A DNA stretch of 64,000 nucleotides from Talinum fruticosum (lineage: Eukaryota > Streptophyta > Magnoliopsida > Caryophyllales > Talinaceae): assembly GCA_021018815.1 (NCBI GenBank), contig JAITYX010000040.1, positions 4,580,501-4,644,500 of the forward strand, in the 5' to 3' direction. The position numbers and the translations under genes are program-made. Position 1 is the stretch's first letter, and every line of letters begins with the position of its first letter. The notes under the pieces were generated by a model. That model searched no databases. It saw nothing but the letters and a program-made list of their open reading frames with translations, and was not told the DNA's origin. Below, piece after piece: positions 31,605 through 42,547 of the stretch.

Positions 31605-34600
31605 TGTAAGACCCATAATTTTAGGGTTAGTAGTTATATGAGTTAAATTGATTATTTAGCCTTAATTAAATAGAGTAGGTCAAACGACCAAGTTATATAC
31701 GTGGTTAGATATTCATTATCTTATTCGAGTGAATTATTGTTAGTTCTAGTAACTATTATTAGTAAAGCATATTAATCCTTTCCTCTAAATTCTCCGCCTA
31801 GACTAGCTAAATAATAACCCAAGTTATACTTGGTAGAGTGGGCCCAGTAACTATTAATTAAACCAAACCTATTTTACTTAACAAGAAGCGGAAAAGGAAA
31901 TGAGGAGGTGGGTTTTGGTTTAAGTGGAGATGGCTTAAATGGAGAAATGAGATAGAAACCAAATTTGGGGTCCAATGATAATGAGATACCAACCAATTAG
32001 GCGGCGGAGAGAGGGGGAAGTAAAGAGGAAGAAGGCTCGGAGGCTCGAGGAGAGGAAAGGAAAGGAAAGGCGAGGGAGAACAACACGAGACAGAGAGAAA
32101 GGGAGAGAGAACGGGAGTGAGAGGAGCACCAACAACCGGCAACCGAGCAACCGGCGAGCCTGCCATGCCCGAGGACAGAGCGGCGAACAAAGGAAAAAGG
32201 AAAGAGGGAGCGAAGGAAAGAAGGAGCAGAACTAGAATAGGGGAAAACGAGAGAAGGGAGCTCGAGGCGAGGGTGAAACACGAGCGAAGCGAGAGAGGGA
32301 GAGATTCGAGCATGCGGCGAAGAAAGGGGGAGAAAGAGAGCGAGAGCCCGGAGGGCGATAGCCGCCTGAACGGCAAGAATGCCGCCGCTAGCAAGCATAG
32401 AGAAGGGGAGCGAAGGACCGAGACAGAGCAAAAGACCGAGAGACCGAGCGGAACCGGCCGAGAAATAGAAACCACTAAGAGGAAGGGGAATGACAGCTGG
32501 TGAGCACGAAAACTGCAGACTGCGACGGCGTCGAGCACGGAGAAAGGCTTGGCGAGATTGGGCTTGGCAACGGAGGAAGAGGAAGGAAAGGAGGAAACCA
32601 ACCTAGGGTCGATCCTTAATTCGAGGTGGGTAGTCTCATACTCTAAACTATTTGTAATTTCGAAACCCAAATGGATTTATTGTGATTATTAAGTTTTGTT
32701 GTGAATATTGAATATGTGTACGATTAAACCAGTTTAGTAGTTGCTAAAAGTTGAATTAGGAGTCTTGAAGGGATTTGGTAGATGTTTAGGCCTCGAATTG
32801 GAACCGAGGAATTCATATGGAGTTAAATTGCTTGGGTATAGTAAGTAGTATCGAGGATTCAATTAGTTGAGGATGAGCACGTTGTGGTTTGGACATAAAT
32901 TATGAAATTAATATTCTAGATTGAGCCTTAGATATTTATTGAAATTACGACATTAAGAAATCATTGGTAATATCGGGAAATAATGAGTGAAGTATAAAGA
33001 GGAGTATGAATTCATATTGATGGATGCACAATTGAGACATGGGGGTGAGATATGGGTGATTGTCGAGTTAATTAAGTTCGAAGTATATTTAAATCCTCGA
33101 GGTTGAACAAAATGTGAAGATCAGCAAAGCTAATAGAAATTGAGTGATGAAAAGTGATTAAGGAGTATATAACTAAGGATGGACGAACAAGAGTTGAGTA
33201 ATAAGATAGAGATATACAATGGGAGTTTGAGGCAAGAAAATGACGAGCTGGGAATTGTAAGGTTAAGTTGGGTTTGGAATGTATCTAAGTCTTTAAGATA
33301 AAATTTAGGTCGGAAGATGAGCCTAGCAAAAGGAACCTAAGTGATAAAGTGAGATTAGGAATTATATGGCTGAGTATGAGCAAAGGAAGTTGATTTATAA
33401 AGTTGAGACCTAGAATGAGGAGTTGAAGTAAAGACAGAGAATTGTGAGAAGTTGAGACGTTGAATTAGGTGGTACCTACTTGTGGTTATTGTGCCTTAGA
33501 AAAAGGGAATTAATTTTACTAAATTGGTGAATTTAGAAAGGTACAATCGAAGAGGAGCTAAGAATGACTATCGGTGTTGAATTGTGGCTATCTCGTGCAA
33601 GTGATTGTGTTAAACAATATTCAAAATTTGTTTTGAAAGGAGTTACGTATTTTACGCGAATGATTCTTGAATGCAATTTCTTGAGAACTGCCTTTCAAAC
33701 GTGATTATGTTTTAAAGAAGTAAAACATATTTGAGAAAGTGAATCGGATTTGAGAAAGTGAATTTATAAGGGTGACACGTGGTGTCATGCCTTCTTTGAT
33801 GTTAAATCGATTTCAAAAGCTATTGAAGTTAATGTAATGAATGATTATGTGCAAATTGTTTTGAATCGACTGGCTACGGATCATTTAGCATAGTGAAGGG
33901 TTCGAACTAGGGGACACCCAGCTAGAAACTTTGAGGGAAGGGTTCTAACGGGGATCCTGCGGTGGCGGGATGCCCGATCCGAGACTTCTTAAAGATAGGT
34001 CCCGGAGCCTTTTATTTAGGGTCGCGCCCTAGAAATGAAGAAGTGCTAGTTCGAATCCCCGAAGGCCCATAAAGTTGATTCAAATTGAAAAAGAATTGTG
34101 ATGAGTGTGAAATCGCATTTCAAATGATTAAAGTGTTGTATTCATATGTGACAATTGATTTGAAAGGATTTCATTGAAAAGTATATGGGTTTATATTATG
34201 TTACTATGCTTTTGCTTGATTTCATTACTATAAGTAATATGTGTAAAAATTTCCATTTTAAGGGTATAAGACTCCGGTGAGCCCGTGGTTTATTGCTCAC
34301 CCCCACAAATTTCCCCCTTTTCCCTCTAAGTGTTGCAGGTACACTCTCAAGCGATGTGTGCGGTACGTAGCATATTCCGGACTTCGCCGATTGTTGTTTG
34401 CTACTTGCTGAGTGATTTGAGTTATGAATGTGCATTTCTTATATTTCTAAGTATTATACCTTGTAATTTAATTCATATAGTTGTACCCAATGTACTATAA
34501 ACCATTTAGATTGTTTTAAGTTTTATTACATGACTGGTTGAACTCCGGCGTGTGGTCGTTGAGTTGTATACTCCGAATGTGTGGCTCGTTGAGTTTTATT

Positions 34601-34825
34601 ATGGTTTTTATGCAGGTCTTTAAAGTTCTAAGCCTAAGGGTTAGACTATAATTCAAATGGAACTCTGCCGAAATTTTTAGAAATCCTCTAACCCTTATGG
34701 AAAATTTCCTTCCTTACCTTTAAGTTGGGTTTAGACGACCAAACCAACACCGAGAGAGAATCTTGGGAGTTTCTTTAAGGAAATCTGCGATGTAATAGTC
34801 CTAGGGGATGTTTTGGGGTGTTACA
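31605..34825 (+). repeat. Solo LTR of a long-LTR gypsy (chromovirus Tekay/Del-like), 3221 bp
   Basis: Starts TGTAAGACCCATAATT and ends GGGGTGTTACA. The inverted ends TGTAA/TTACA and a terminus of the TGTAACACCCC type are characteristic of Tekay/Del chromovirus LTRs, which are 2-4 kb. Flanks are GAAGG (31600-31604) and AAAGG (34826-34830), a target duplication with one change. LTR1 shows the uninterrupted site near 19970. No coding domains inside. 31980-32500 is a G+A-rich segment. Strand is inferred from the terminal motif and is less certain than the element itself. Confidence 0.82.
31980..32500. other. Purine-rich, G+C-raised segment within the long solo LTR
   Basis: A dense GAGAGG/GAAGG/GGAGCGA tract on the + strand, clearly unlike the A/T-rich DNA around it. 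It makes long open frames on both strands, because purine codons lack stops on one strand and pyrimidine codons lack them on the other. The translations are low complexity (Ser/Leu/Phe/Pro or Arg/Glu/Gly) and not protein-like. It may be a transcript leader segment of the LTR (R/U5). Confidence 0.6.
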
Positions 34826-35050
34826 AAAGGCTTGACCCGAGCTTGGACCCTCCGAAAGAAAAGGAATTTTTGGACCGACCTAAAGTAAAAGGCTATTTAT
34901 TTGGTGCTAGGGGTTCTTTGTGATTTATCGGCTTCGTCACACCATTCAAACACCATCCGTGATCCAAATCCTTAAATAGGACTCCATATTTCATTATCGG
35001 GCCCACAAATAAATAAAATAGAAAAAGGATGAAAGTTTTTGGTGTCTACA

Positions 35051-35070
35051 GTTAGCTCCCACTTTAACGA
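35051..35070 (-). promoter_or_regulatory. Polypurine tract of internal2
   Basis: - strand AAAGTGGGAGCTAAC directly before TGTAGACACC of LTR2. Shows that sequence to the right of LTR2 is a second internal region ending in the same LTR. Confidence 0.78.
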
Positions 35071-35674
35071 AGTCCGAAAGACAATGGTCAAAGTAAACAC
35101 TAAAGGGTACTTACCTATTTAGATGGCTCCGCTCGGATGCCGATTTGAATAACTGCGTCTGGAATTAGTTGTCTCTTGAATGGAACTCTAATAGAGGGCC
35201 TCGACTTGATTAACAAAGTCCGAAGTCTGCGTTGCGATTCCCGAACTTGGCTAATCAAAGACCCGAAGCTCGGATTAGTGTGCCTAAAGTTGATCATGTA
35301 GTTAGTCTAAAGCTTGGCGAGGTGCTTGAACTTGACTTGAAGTCTAGAAAGCTTCCGAACTTGACCGCTTCTTGGATCTGAAGTTGAGCAAGGTATCCCG
35401 AGCTTTGCTCGATCACTATCTTGAAACTTGACTTGAAGTCTAGCAAGGATCCCAACCGTTCTTTGTTTTATGCTTGGCTAAAACTTTTCGATACTTACAT
35501 TTTTGTTAGCTAACAATCGAATGTAAATGGCTTCAAGTGTTACATGAAAATGATTTGTAACCAAATCACATTTCAAATGTGGTTCTTTGGCTTGGCCATG
35601 GGGAGGTTATGAAGTCTTGGTGTGGTGTCTAAACCTTTACAACTGTTGGCTTGATGTTCGATGGATTGATATGT
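35071..35674 (-). other. 3' region of internal2, non-coding
   Basis: Homologous at its start to 20230-20420 in internal1 (AAGTAGACx..GGGTACTTA words). It is rich in short CCGAAG / CTTGACTTGAAGTCTAG repeats (the last twice, about 35330 and 35430), which lead into the minisatellite. Confidence 0.55.
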
Positions 35675-36144
35675 GAACTTTGACCATGGTTGGGCCCGAA
35701 GTTCAATGGAGGGATGTATGAACCTTGACCATGGTTAGGCCCGAAGCTTATTGGGGGTTGTCCGAACCTTGACCACTGCTTGGGTCCGAGACCGGACTAG
35801 AGTGTGTCCGAACCTTGACCATTGTTGGGCTCGAGACTTGATAGGGTTGTCTAAACCTTGACCGTTGTTGGGTCCGAGACTCGACTGGAGTGTCCGAACA
35901 TTAACCGCTGCTTAGTTAGAGACTTGACTAGAGTATGTCCGAACCTCGGATCGTTGTTAGGCCCGAGACTCGACTAGAATGTCCGAACTTTGACCATTGT
36001 TGGGTCCGATGCTCGACAGGGTTTTCGAACCTTGACCGCGATCGGGCTCGAAGCTCGACGTAGATGTCCGAACCTTGACCTCTGCTGGGTCCGAGATTCA
36101 ATTGGAGTGTCGAACGTTGATCGCTATTGGGTCCGAAGCTCGAG
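35675..36144. repeat. Minisatellite, about 11 units of 42-46 bp
   Basis: Unit runs GAACCTTGACC-ATTGTTGGGTCCGAGACTCGACT-GGAGTGTCC, with each copy differing at several positions. Eleven starts can be followed at GAAC(C/T)TTGACC or derivatives. It lies in the 3' non-coding part of the - strand gypsy internal2 and is not seen at the matching place in internal1. Confidence 0.85.
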
Positions 36145-36935
36145 TTTTATCCATTTTTGTCGGAATAGGGACAAATATTTATCTTCATGTAGAAATTTTT
36201 GCTTAGACTTGGTCGTTGGATGACCTGAAATCTAGGGAATGGCCTGCTTAAAAATTTGATGTTCAATGAGGTTATGTGCCTTATTCTAAATTTTAGCTTT
36301 TAGTTTGTTTGCTAATAGCTCCTTTGTTTGTATGGTAGACAATTTTTGTCTTCCCTTGAGTAGTCTTGGAGTTGTCGTATGATGTTTTCAATCATAAGCC
36401 CCCATCTTCTTCTTGGGTGGTTATGTCTAGCTTTTCTTAGGTGTTAAAGAGTTGGTGAGCTTTGATGGAATATCTTTGAAGGTGGTAGTGTCATTGACCT
36501 TCTTGATGCTGACTTGATGACTAGTACTTGATTAAATAATTCCTTATAGGGTGCCTTGTTATTAAGTTTTGTACTTTTAGGAGTTTGACTCATATAAACG
36601 AGATGAATACAAGACTATAAGAACAAATGCATTCTTTTATTAAGATGAGGTGGAAAATTTCAAAAAGACAAAGACAAAAATTGCACTTTAACCCCCACTC
36701 CCTAAAGTAAGGCAAAAAAAAAAATATGTTGCTTGAACTACGATGTACGGTTGCTTTGGCGGTGAATCGTGAATCTGCCGATTTGGTGCTGAGTTAGAAT
36801 GGCATGCTTCTCGATTGGCTTCTTCTCCTTTGAGCATGGTAAAATGGCTATGATTTTGGGATATTGGAAATGGGAATTTAGATATAAGATTAGGATTAGG
36901 GTCGGATCACATGGGCTTTCTACTACCCCCTATTA
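36145..36935 (-). other. Remainder of internal2 3' region, no recognisable gene
   Basis: Contains 36590-36720, similar to 23540-23690 of internal1 (the segment next to the antisense gene), so internal2 probably descends from a copy that also had the antisense region and lost it. No PMD motifs remain. Confidence 0.5.
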
Positions 36936-38170
36936 GCGGAAATCAAGTCTCCATAGTTCAAAAAGAAGGGGTATTGATTTTTTTTTGGAAAGAAGAAAAG
37001 GAAATAAACGTAGAACATATCCGAAAGGGAAGTGCACATTTTTATTAGTATCCTTGATGACTAATAAGCTCATTGGATGATTTTCTAGTTGGATGCCTGC
37101 TCCTCTTCTATAAGTATGTCGAGCATCTCCGAGCATTTTAAAATCCATGAAAGGCAAGAACTTCAAGTGTTATTGATAGGCGGGTTGCGGGTTCTTGATG
37201 ATTAATCCGACCCGATCCTTTTCAAATAGTCGATCGGTCATGTGGGCAGCCTTCACCCTCTAGTGAGTGAGGAAGTCGGTAATGCTTTCCTTGTATCCTT
37301 GCTTCATCGGCTCTAGGTCTCGAAGACCGACTGGTAGATCGATATCGTAGGAGTATTGGTGTAAGAACCCTTGCAAAGATCCTTCCAGTTTGTGACCTTA
37401 TATGTGTCAACACAATTGTACCACTTCATGAAGTCCGTGTCAAACGTCCATTGGAAGATGACATGGTGTGTGTCCTCTGGTAAAGTTTTTAATGTCATTT
37501 CCCTATAAAGTTACTCACGTGGTGGTGAGGGTTTTCACTTCCGTAGAACTTGATGTCGGGCATGGTGAATTTTGGGGGTAATTTGCCTTTAGGGATTGAG
37601 GTGAATCCCTAGGCCGGATAATAGTTATTGACATTGATGACTCCCATAACATCTTCTCTATCCGATCTATTCGTGGATGAGATTGAGGGTTGAGCTGAGG
37701 TTTAGGCTTAGGCTTAGGTTGAGGGTTTGTTTCTTCTCCGTCTTTTCTTGCTTCATTAGCATTCTTGTTAAGGGTCTTGAGTATAATCAAGGGTTTCGGG
37801 TATTGACTCAATCTTTTTATCTTGGGCCTCGGTCTTAGCTTCTATCTTTGCGGTAGATTCCTTGAACAGGGTCATCAAGGGAGTTTGCTCTAGCTGGTTG
37901 GCCATTTTTGGAGAGAGGTTGCACTTGGTCCGTAGGCGGTGCACTGGTGTTGCTAGTAAAGATGTCGGATGTACTGGTGTGGGACGTATCGATGTTGTTC
38001 GTGTTGATGTTGACCATACCAGTGTTGAAGTAGACTTCTTTTTCCTAGTTGCTTCGTGCTAGGATTCGCAATTAGAGTTGGATTCCCTTTTACGTATCCC
38101 AAAAGAGTACGTGGTCGGGATTGGCTCGTGGAAAAATTTAGGGGGATGGGGCTTAAGTGCTTCACCCGAG
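36936..38170 (-). pseudogene. Tat-type gag, internal2
   Basis: On the - strand from 38170: low-complexity N-terminus, a Pro/Lys stretch (KPKPKPQLNPQSHPR) at 37680-37740, then PDIKFYGS-like start, MTLKTLPEDTHHVIFQWTFD (37498 leftwards), FLHQYSYDIDLPVGLRDLE, MKQGYKESITDFLTHW and LKFLPFMDFKMLG at 37140-37166. More divergent than gag of internal1. Coding ends near 36936, where it meets 3' region sequence: protease, RT and integrase are all absent. Confidence 0.8.
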
Positions 38171-39235
38171 GAATGACTCGATCCTAAGATAAAAGAAAAT
38201 GATATGCTCTTTTATTTGGATGCACGTAAAAGAATGCAAGTTGGATCAAAATGAAATGCAATGATGCAAATAGAGTCCCTTAGATTGCGATGAATTTGAT
38301 TTGGCTAAATGCAAACAACGGCATACCTAATTTGAAATGAATTTTACTCTAGCTAAATGTAAACGAAAGACTCTCCGAATTAGAGATGAATTTGACCTTG
38401 GCTAATACAAAATTGACATGAATGAACTCACCTTAATTGAGATAATTTTGATTTCGGTTAATGCAAAACTGAACTCACCTAATTTAAGATGAAATATATA
38501 TTTTGGCTTATGCAGGAATAAAATGTGGGCTCATCTAATATAGGATGAATTTATTTTTAGCTAATGCAAAAATGAAATGAACGTTCATGTTAATTGAAAT
38601 GATTTTTATTTTTGGCTCATGCAAGAATGGACTGACCTTAATTGAGATGATTTTTATTTTTGGTTAATGCAAGAATGGACTTACCTTGATTGAGATGAAT
38701 TTTATTTTTGGCTAAATTAAAATGGAAATACAAAATGGACCGACCTTAAAAGGAGAGAAAATTTTTGACTTTTGGCTAGAATGCACAAATTGGACCGACT
38801 AAAAACGTTCATTATTTTATTTTATTTTTTCCATGTAAGGATTATTCAACAATCCTCACCTATTCCTAAAGGCTCACAAGTAGAAGATGAAATCTAAAAA
38901 ACAATCGCACTCATCCAAGCATGCAAATGAAGAGGCAAGGTTCAACCCGGGGACCAAAGGTCTATGGTCAAAAGAGGGTTAAACTAGGTAGGATACATGG
39001 TGACTCATAATTTGAGGATAGTCTTCCGTGGGGTGCATGGCAAGAGAAAATGCATTGAATCCTCGGTGCCTCTCGGTAAGCCAATAGCGCATGCTATGAG
39101 GGAAGAGGTACCGATTCCGTTGGCAATCAAGCCTAGTTGGGCCCACCTTGGTAGTAGTGGGAGCCTCTTACTAGAAATGTTTTCAAGGAGAAAGCTTAAT
39201 GGTTTGTTTTTCAATCAAGAACACAACATGAGCAT
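38171..39235 (-). other. 5' leader of internal2 with tandem repeat
   Basis: 38270-38770 holds about nine imperfect copies of a 50-60 bp repeat centred on (T)TGAGATGAATTTTATTTTTGGCTAATGC. 38890-39190 is the conserved leader block also found at 29490-29760. The primer site and the adjacent LTR end are deleted at about 39235. Confidence 0.7.
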
Positions 39236-41251
39236 GTGGAAAATTAAATCAACCAAACATACGATGAAATCAGTAAAAGCAAATAAGAAAGTAGTAAGGA
39301 AAGCGAGTAAAAGAAAGCGAAAAGGAGAGCGAGAAAAATAAAATTACAGCGGGCGGGGAGGGATTAAAACTAATTACATCTTGATCCACAGATACGGAAG
39401 GCATTAAAAAGCATTGAAGACTTAGACTCTAAATCTAAACCATTATAAGTACTACATGAAGACTCGAGTACAAACCTCATCCCTCCTAAGTTTTGATTAC
39501 AAGTCATTACGAGTGTTATAGAAACTCTCGTATAAGTTTTCATTCGTTTTTGACTCGACTCGGAAAACACATTCTTGTATATCTTCCGTATTAGTTCTTC
39601 TGACTCACTCGGACAACACTTAGATCTATCACAAGCTCAAATAATCTCTCTAACACTTTATATCCGAGTTCGACAGACATATTTCAAAGCAAAGTGAATT
39701 ACAATGTCAATTCCTCTTTCTAAGTCGGTTTGCTTGTTTAAGAGTTATTTGTCTAGATCAAGTCCGTACACTCGATGGCTTCACTCTTTTAACTTGATCT
39801 TTCTTAGGACTGACTCTAATGAAATTTGAGTATATTGAATATTAGACTAAGAAAATTCCACTCTTCTAGGCCTAAGATAATTATGCACTTAATTGTTTTA
39901 ATTAAATTATTATTTCGACTAATCTTGGACCAAAGTATTTTATACTTTGAGAACCAAAGTAGTTTACTTTTGTAGGTTAACCAAATGAGGTTATTTGATT
40001 TTTGAATTACAAAAGTAGCCGACTTCAAGCTGTCAATCACCAAGCAAACAAGGCTAATCTAGTTCGAACAAGGCTCGGACACCGTGTCGGGTTTGTTTGT
40101 TTCCAAAGCTGGAAAACTTCAACGCTAAGCTCAACGGTGGTTTCCACCTTACTTTCAGACATCACCAGTTGATTGGAGCACCTTTAGGAGCCAAGAGCTG
40201 TTGTATAACGTTCACATCCAAACAGATCTTTTCTCGGCGACTCGGAATAGCCGTTACTAACGGCCAGTAAAGACTTCTATTCGGAACCAAGACACAACGG
40301 TCACTCTGCTTGGTCATTTATAAATAGAAGCCACTTTACAAGACTTGAAGATTGTTGAACACATTGCTCAAACTATATCTCTTAGTACAATACTTATTCA
40401 ATCTTCTTCTTCCAACTCCAAGTTTGTACTTAATACTTTTCGAGTTGTAAAGTCTTGTACTCTGTCATATTCTCGTTCTTACTTTCTGAATAAGGTCCCT
40501 TGACTGAGCTGTAAGGGTTAACTCAGCTCATTTGTCCCTAACTGTAAAGGTTACCTTAGTTAGGAAGTATTAGATTAGATAAGGGAACTTCGAGTCTAGG
40601 AAAACTCTGTAAGGAATTGTTTAAGGGAGCAATTCGGTTGAATTAGTCCGTTGTATTTTGAGGATTTAAAATAGTGAATTTGACTTGGTGCTTGGATTAG
40701 CACTGTCCGTGGTTTTTGCCCCAGGAGGGTTTCCACGTAACTCTAAGTATACACTTTTCCGAGTCCCAATCTAGACTCGGATTATCTTGTTTATTCTCTT
40801 GAAGCTTAAAGTTTCTAAGTTTGTTAAAATTTCCTCATCACCCTATTCACCTCCCTCGAGGGTGACTAAGACTCTCCAAGAGCAAACCTTCAAGCATAAA
40901 ATAAATAAACCTTAAGACATCGAAGGTTCATATGATGCAATCAGTTTGTCCCACTCGCTGACTTGGTTCACGAACTGAATCTAGAAACGTGACAGCCGGC
41001 AAGCAAGATTGAGAGAGGCTAATTTGTGGAATTTTTCTAGGTAGAGTATCAAAAGTACAGGGTGTTTGGTAATGTAATTATCATTAGCTGAAAATGAGCC
41101 TAGAGATCATAATACAGGTGTAGCATTTAGTAGCTCTTAACTTAAATTCAGCAATATATTGCTCAAGCATTGGCCATTTAGGTTAGAATTTAGCTTAAGA
41201 GGGTTGATTAGTTGAAATTTGAGTAGCCAAAAATAAGGTATCAATCCAACT
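39236..41251 (-). repeat. Gypsy LTR3 remnant, split by a solo copia LTR
   Basis: 39290-39414 and 40898 to about 41030 align to 19220-19460 of LTR1 (the ATTACAxCGGGCGGGGAGG and TTTGTCCCACTCxCTGA blocks). Both LTR ends are missing. 41031-41251 is too diverged for me to assign; it may be LTR or unrelated. The right end is cut by another copia LTR. Confidence 0.7.
39415..40892 (+). repeat. Solo copia LTR, 1478 bp, with perfect 5-bp target duplication
   Basis: Starts TGAAGACTTAGACTC and ends AACCTTCA. Flanked by AGCAT at 39410-39414 and AGCAT at 40893-40897. LTR1 at 19346-19370 gives the uninterrupted gypsy sequence (AAAAATGTAAAATAAATAACC). TATAAATAG at 40319-40327. No internal sequence: a solo LTR left by LTR-LTR recombination. 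Confidence 0.94.
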
Positions 41252-42547
41252 TGAAGGTTTGATCTTGGAGAGGTTAAGTCACCCTAGAGGTGAGGTGAAT
41301 AGAGTGATGGAAGATTTTTCTAAAAATACAAACTATTTTGCACAAAACGAGACTTAGAATTAGATTTTGAGTCTAGATTGGCCTCAAAAAGTGAAATACA
41401 CAAAGAAGTACGTGGAAACCCTCCTGGCCGGAAAACCACGAACAGTGCTAACCCAAGCACCAAGTTAAATTCACTAATTGAATCCAATATTATAAGGAAT
41501 GACTCTTTACTGAATTGCTCCCTTATACAATTCCTTTACAAGTTTTCCTAGACTCAAAAGTTTCGTTATTTGATCTAGTACTTCTTGACCGAGATACCCT
41601 TTATAGTCGGAGGCAACTGAGTTGGGTTAACCCTTATAGCTCGATCAAGGACTTAGAAAGAAAGTAGGAAGAGTATAAGTGAGTATAGGACTCTCTTTAT
41701 AACTCGGAAAGTAAGAAAATACAGATTAGGAGTTATAAGCTGAAAATTGAGTAAATAAGCACTAAGTAAGTGATAGGTAATGTGTTCAGCAATCTTCAAG
41801 TCTTGTGGAGTGGCTTCTATTTATACATAGTAAGGAAGAATGACCGTTGAGACTTGTTCTAGACTGATGAGCCTCAATAGCCATTGTAACGGCTAGTCTT
41901 AGTCATTTAGAAAAAGATCCGTCGAGATACGAACGTTTTGTGGTGGTTCTTGGCTCAATAGCTGGTCCATCCCTCTAGTTGTGATTGAAATCTGCGATAG
42001 AAGCCATCGTTGGACACAAAGTTGAAGTTTACCAGATTTGGAAAAAGCAACCTTCACACGGTGTTTGAGCCATGTCCGAGAAATGGTTGATTTCTATCTG
42101 TTGGTGTTTAACGATTAGAAATTGACTACTTTTGTATTTTAAAAATAGATTAGGCTTGCTTAATCAACCTCCACAAGCGAATCAAAGTGGTATTCAGAGT
42201 ATAAAAATACTTTGTTATAATATTAGGTAAAGATAATAATTAATTCAAAGTAATTAAGCACTAAATTATCTTTAGTATAAAAGAATAGAATTTTTTAGCC
42301 TAATATTCATTAGGTTCAAATTCCATATAGAGTCAATCCCTAAAGTGATCAAGGTAGAAAGAATAAAACATCAGAATACATAAACTTGATCAAGTAAATA
42401 ATTCTCAATAAATAGACTCGACTTAGAAATAAGAATTAGCACTCGTAATTCATTTTCACTTGAAAAATGAAGTTAGTACTCGGAATAAATGCGTTTGAGA
42501 AATTATTTACTCATCCCATTATTCCGAGTGGTGTGTGAGTGGGTGAG
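41252..42547 (-). repeat. Copia LTR, - orientation, truncated by gypsy element B
   Basis: Starts TGAAGGTTTGATC and carries the usual copia LTR blocks (CACCCTAGAGG, GTACGTGGAAACCCTCCTGG at 41408, a reverse TATA near 41817). The last 150-200 bp, including the GAGTCTTCA end, are missing because the gypsy LTR starts at 42548. The gypsy insertion is therefore younger than this copia LTR. Confidence 0.88.

Larger units (their letters stand above)
29887..35050 (-). repeat. Gypsy LTR2, interrupted by a 3.2-kb solo LTR
   Basis: Starts TGTAGGAACCACGG on the + strand and ends GGTGTCTACA at 35050. Without the insert (31605-34825 and one copy of the duplication) it is about 1938 bp, like LTR1 (1862) and the element B LTR (1975). 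A primer site lies to its left and a polypurine tract to its right, so it serves as 5' LTR of internal1 and 3' LTR of internal2. Confidence 0.87.
18348..41251 (-). mobile_element. Composite Tat-type gypsy: LTR1-internal1-LTR2-internal2-LTR3
   Basis: LTR1 (18348-20209) is followed by a PPT side. Internal1 ends in a primer site at 29868-29885 next to LTR2 (29887-35050), and the right side of LTR2 is again followed by a PPT (35051). Internal2 ends in leader sequence that runs into LTR3 remnants (about 39240-39414 and 40898-41030). So two internal regions share LTR2. This is the product expected from unequal recombination between LTRs of two copies, or from insertion into a related LTR. It disrupts element A's protease at 18347. 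Confidence 0.78.

Noticed and set aside
32117..32503. Open frames of 86-128 codons on the + strand, Arg/Glu/Gly-rich
   Set aside because: Purine-codon artefact of the same tract; no domain pattern.
31858..32670. 270-codon open frame on the - strand, the longest in the window
   Set aside because: It is the complement of a purine-rich tract. The product is Ser/Leu/Phe/Pro low complexity, other frames on both strands are also open here, and it lies inside a solo LTR.
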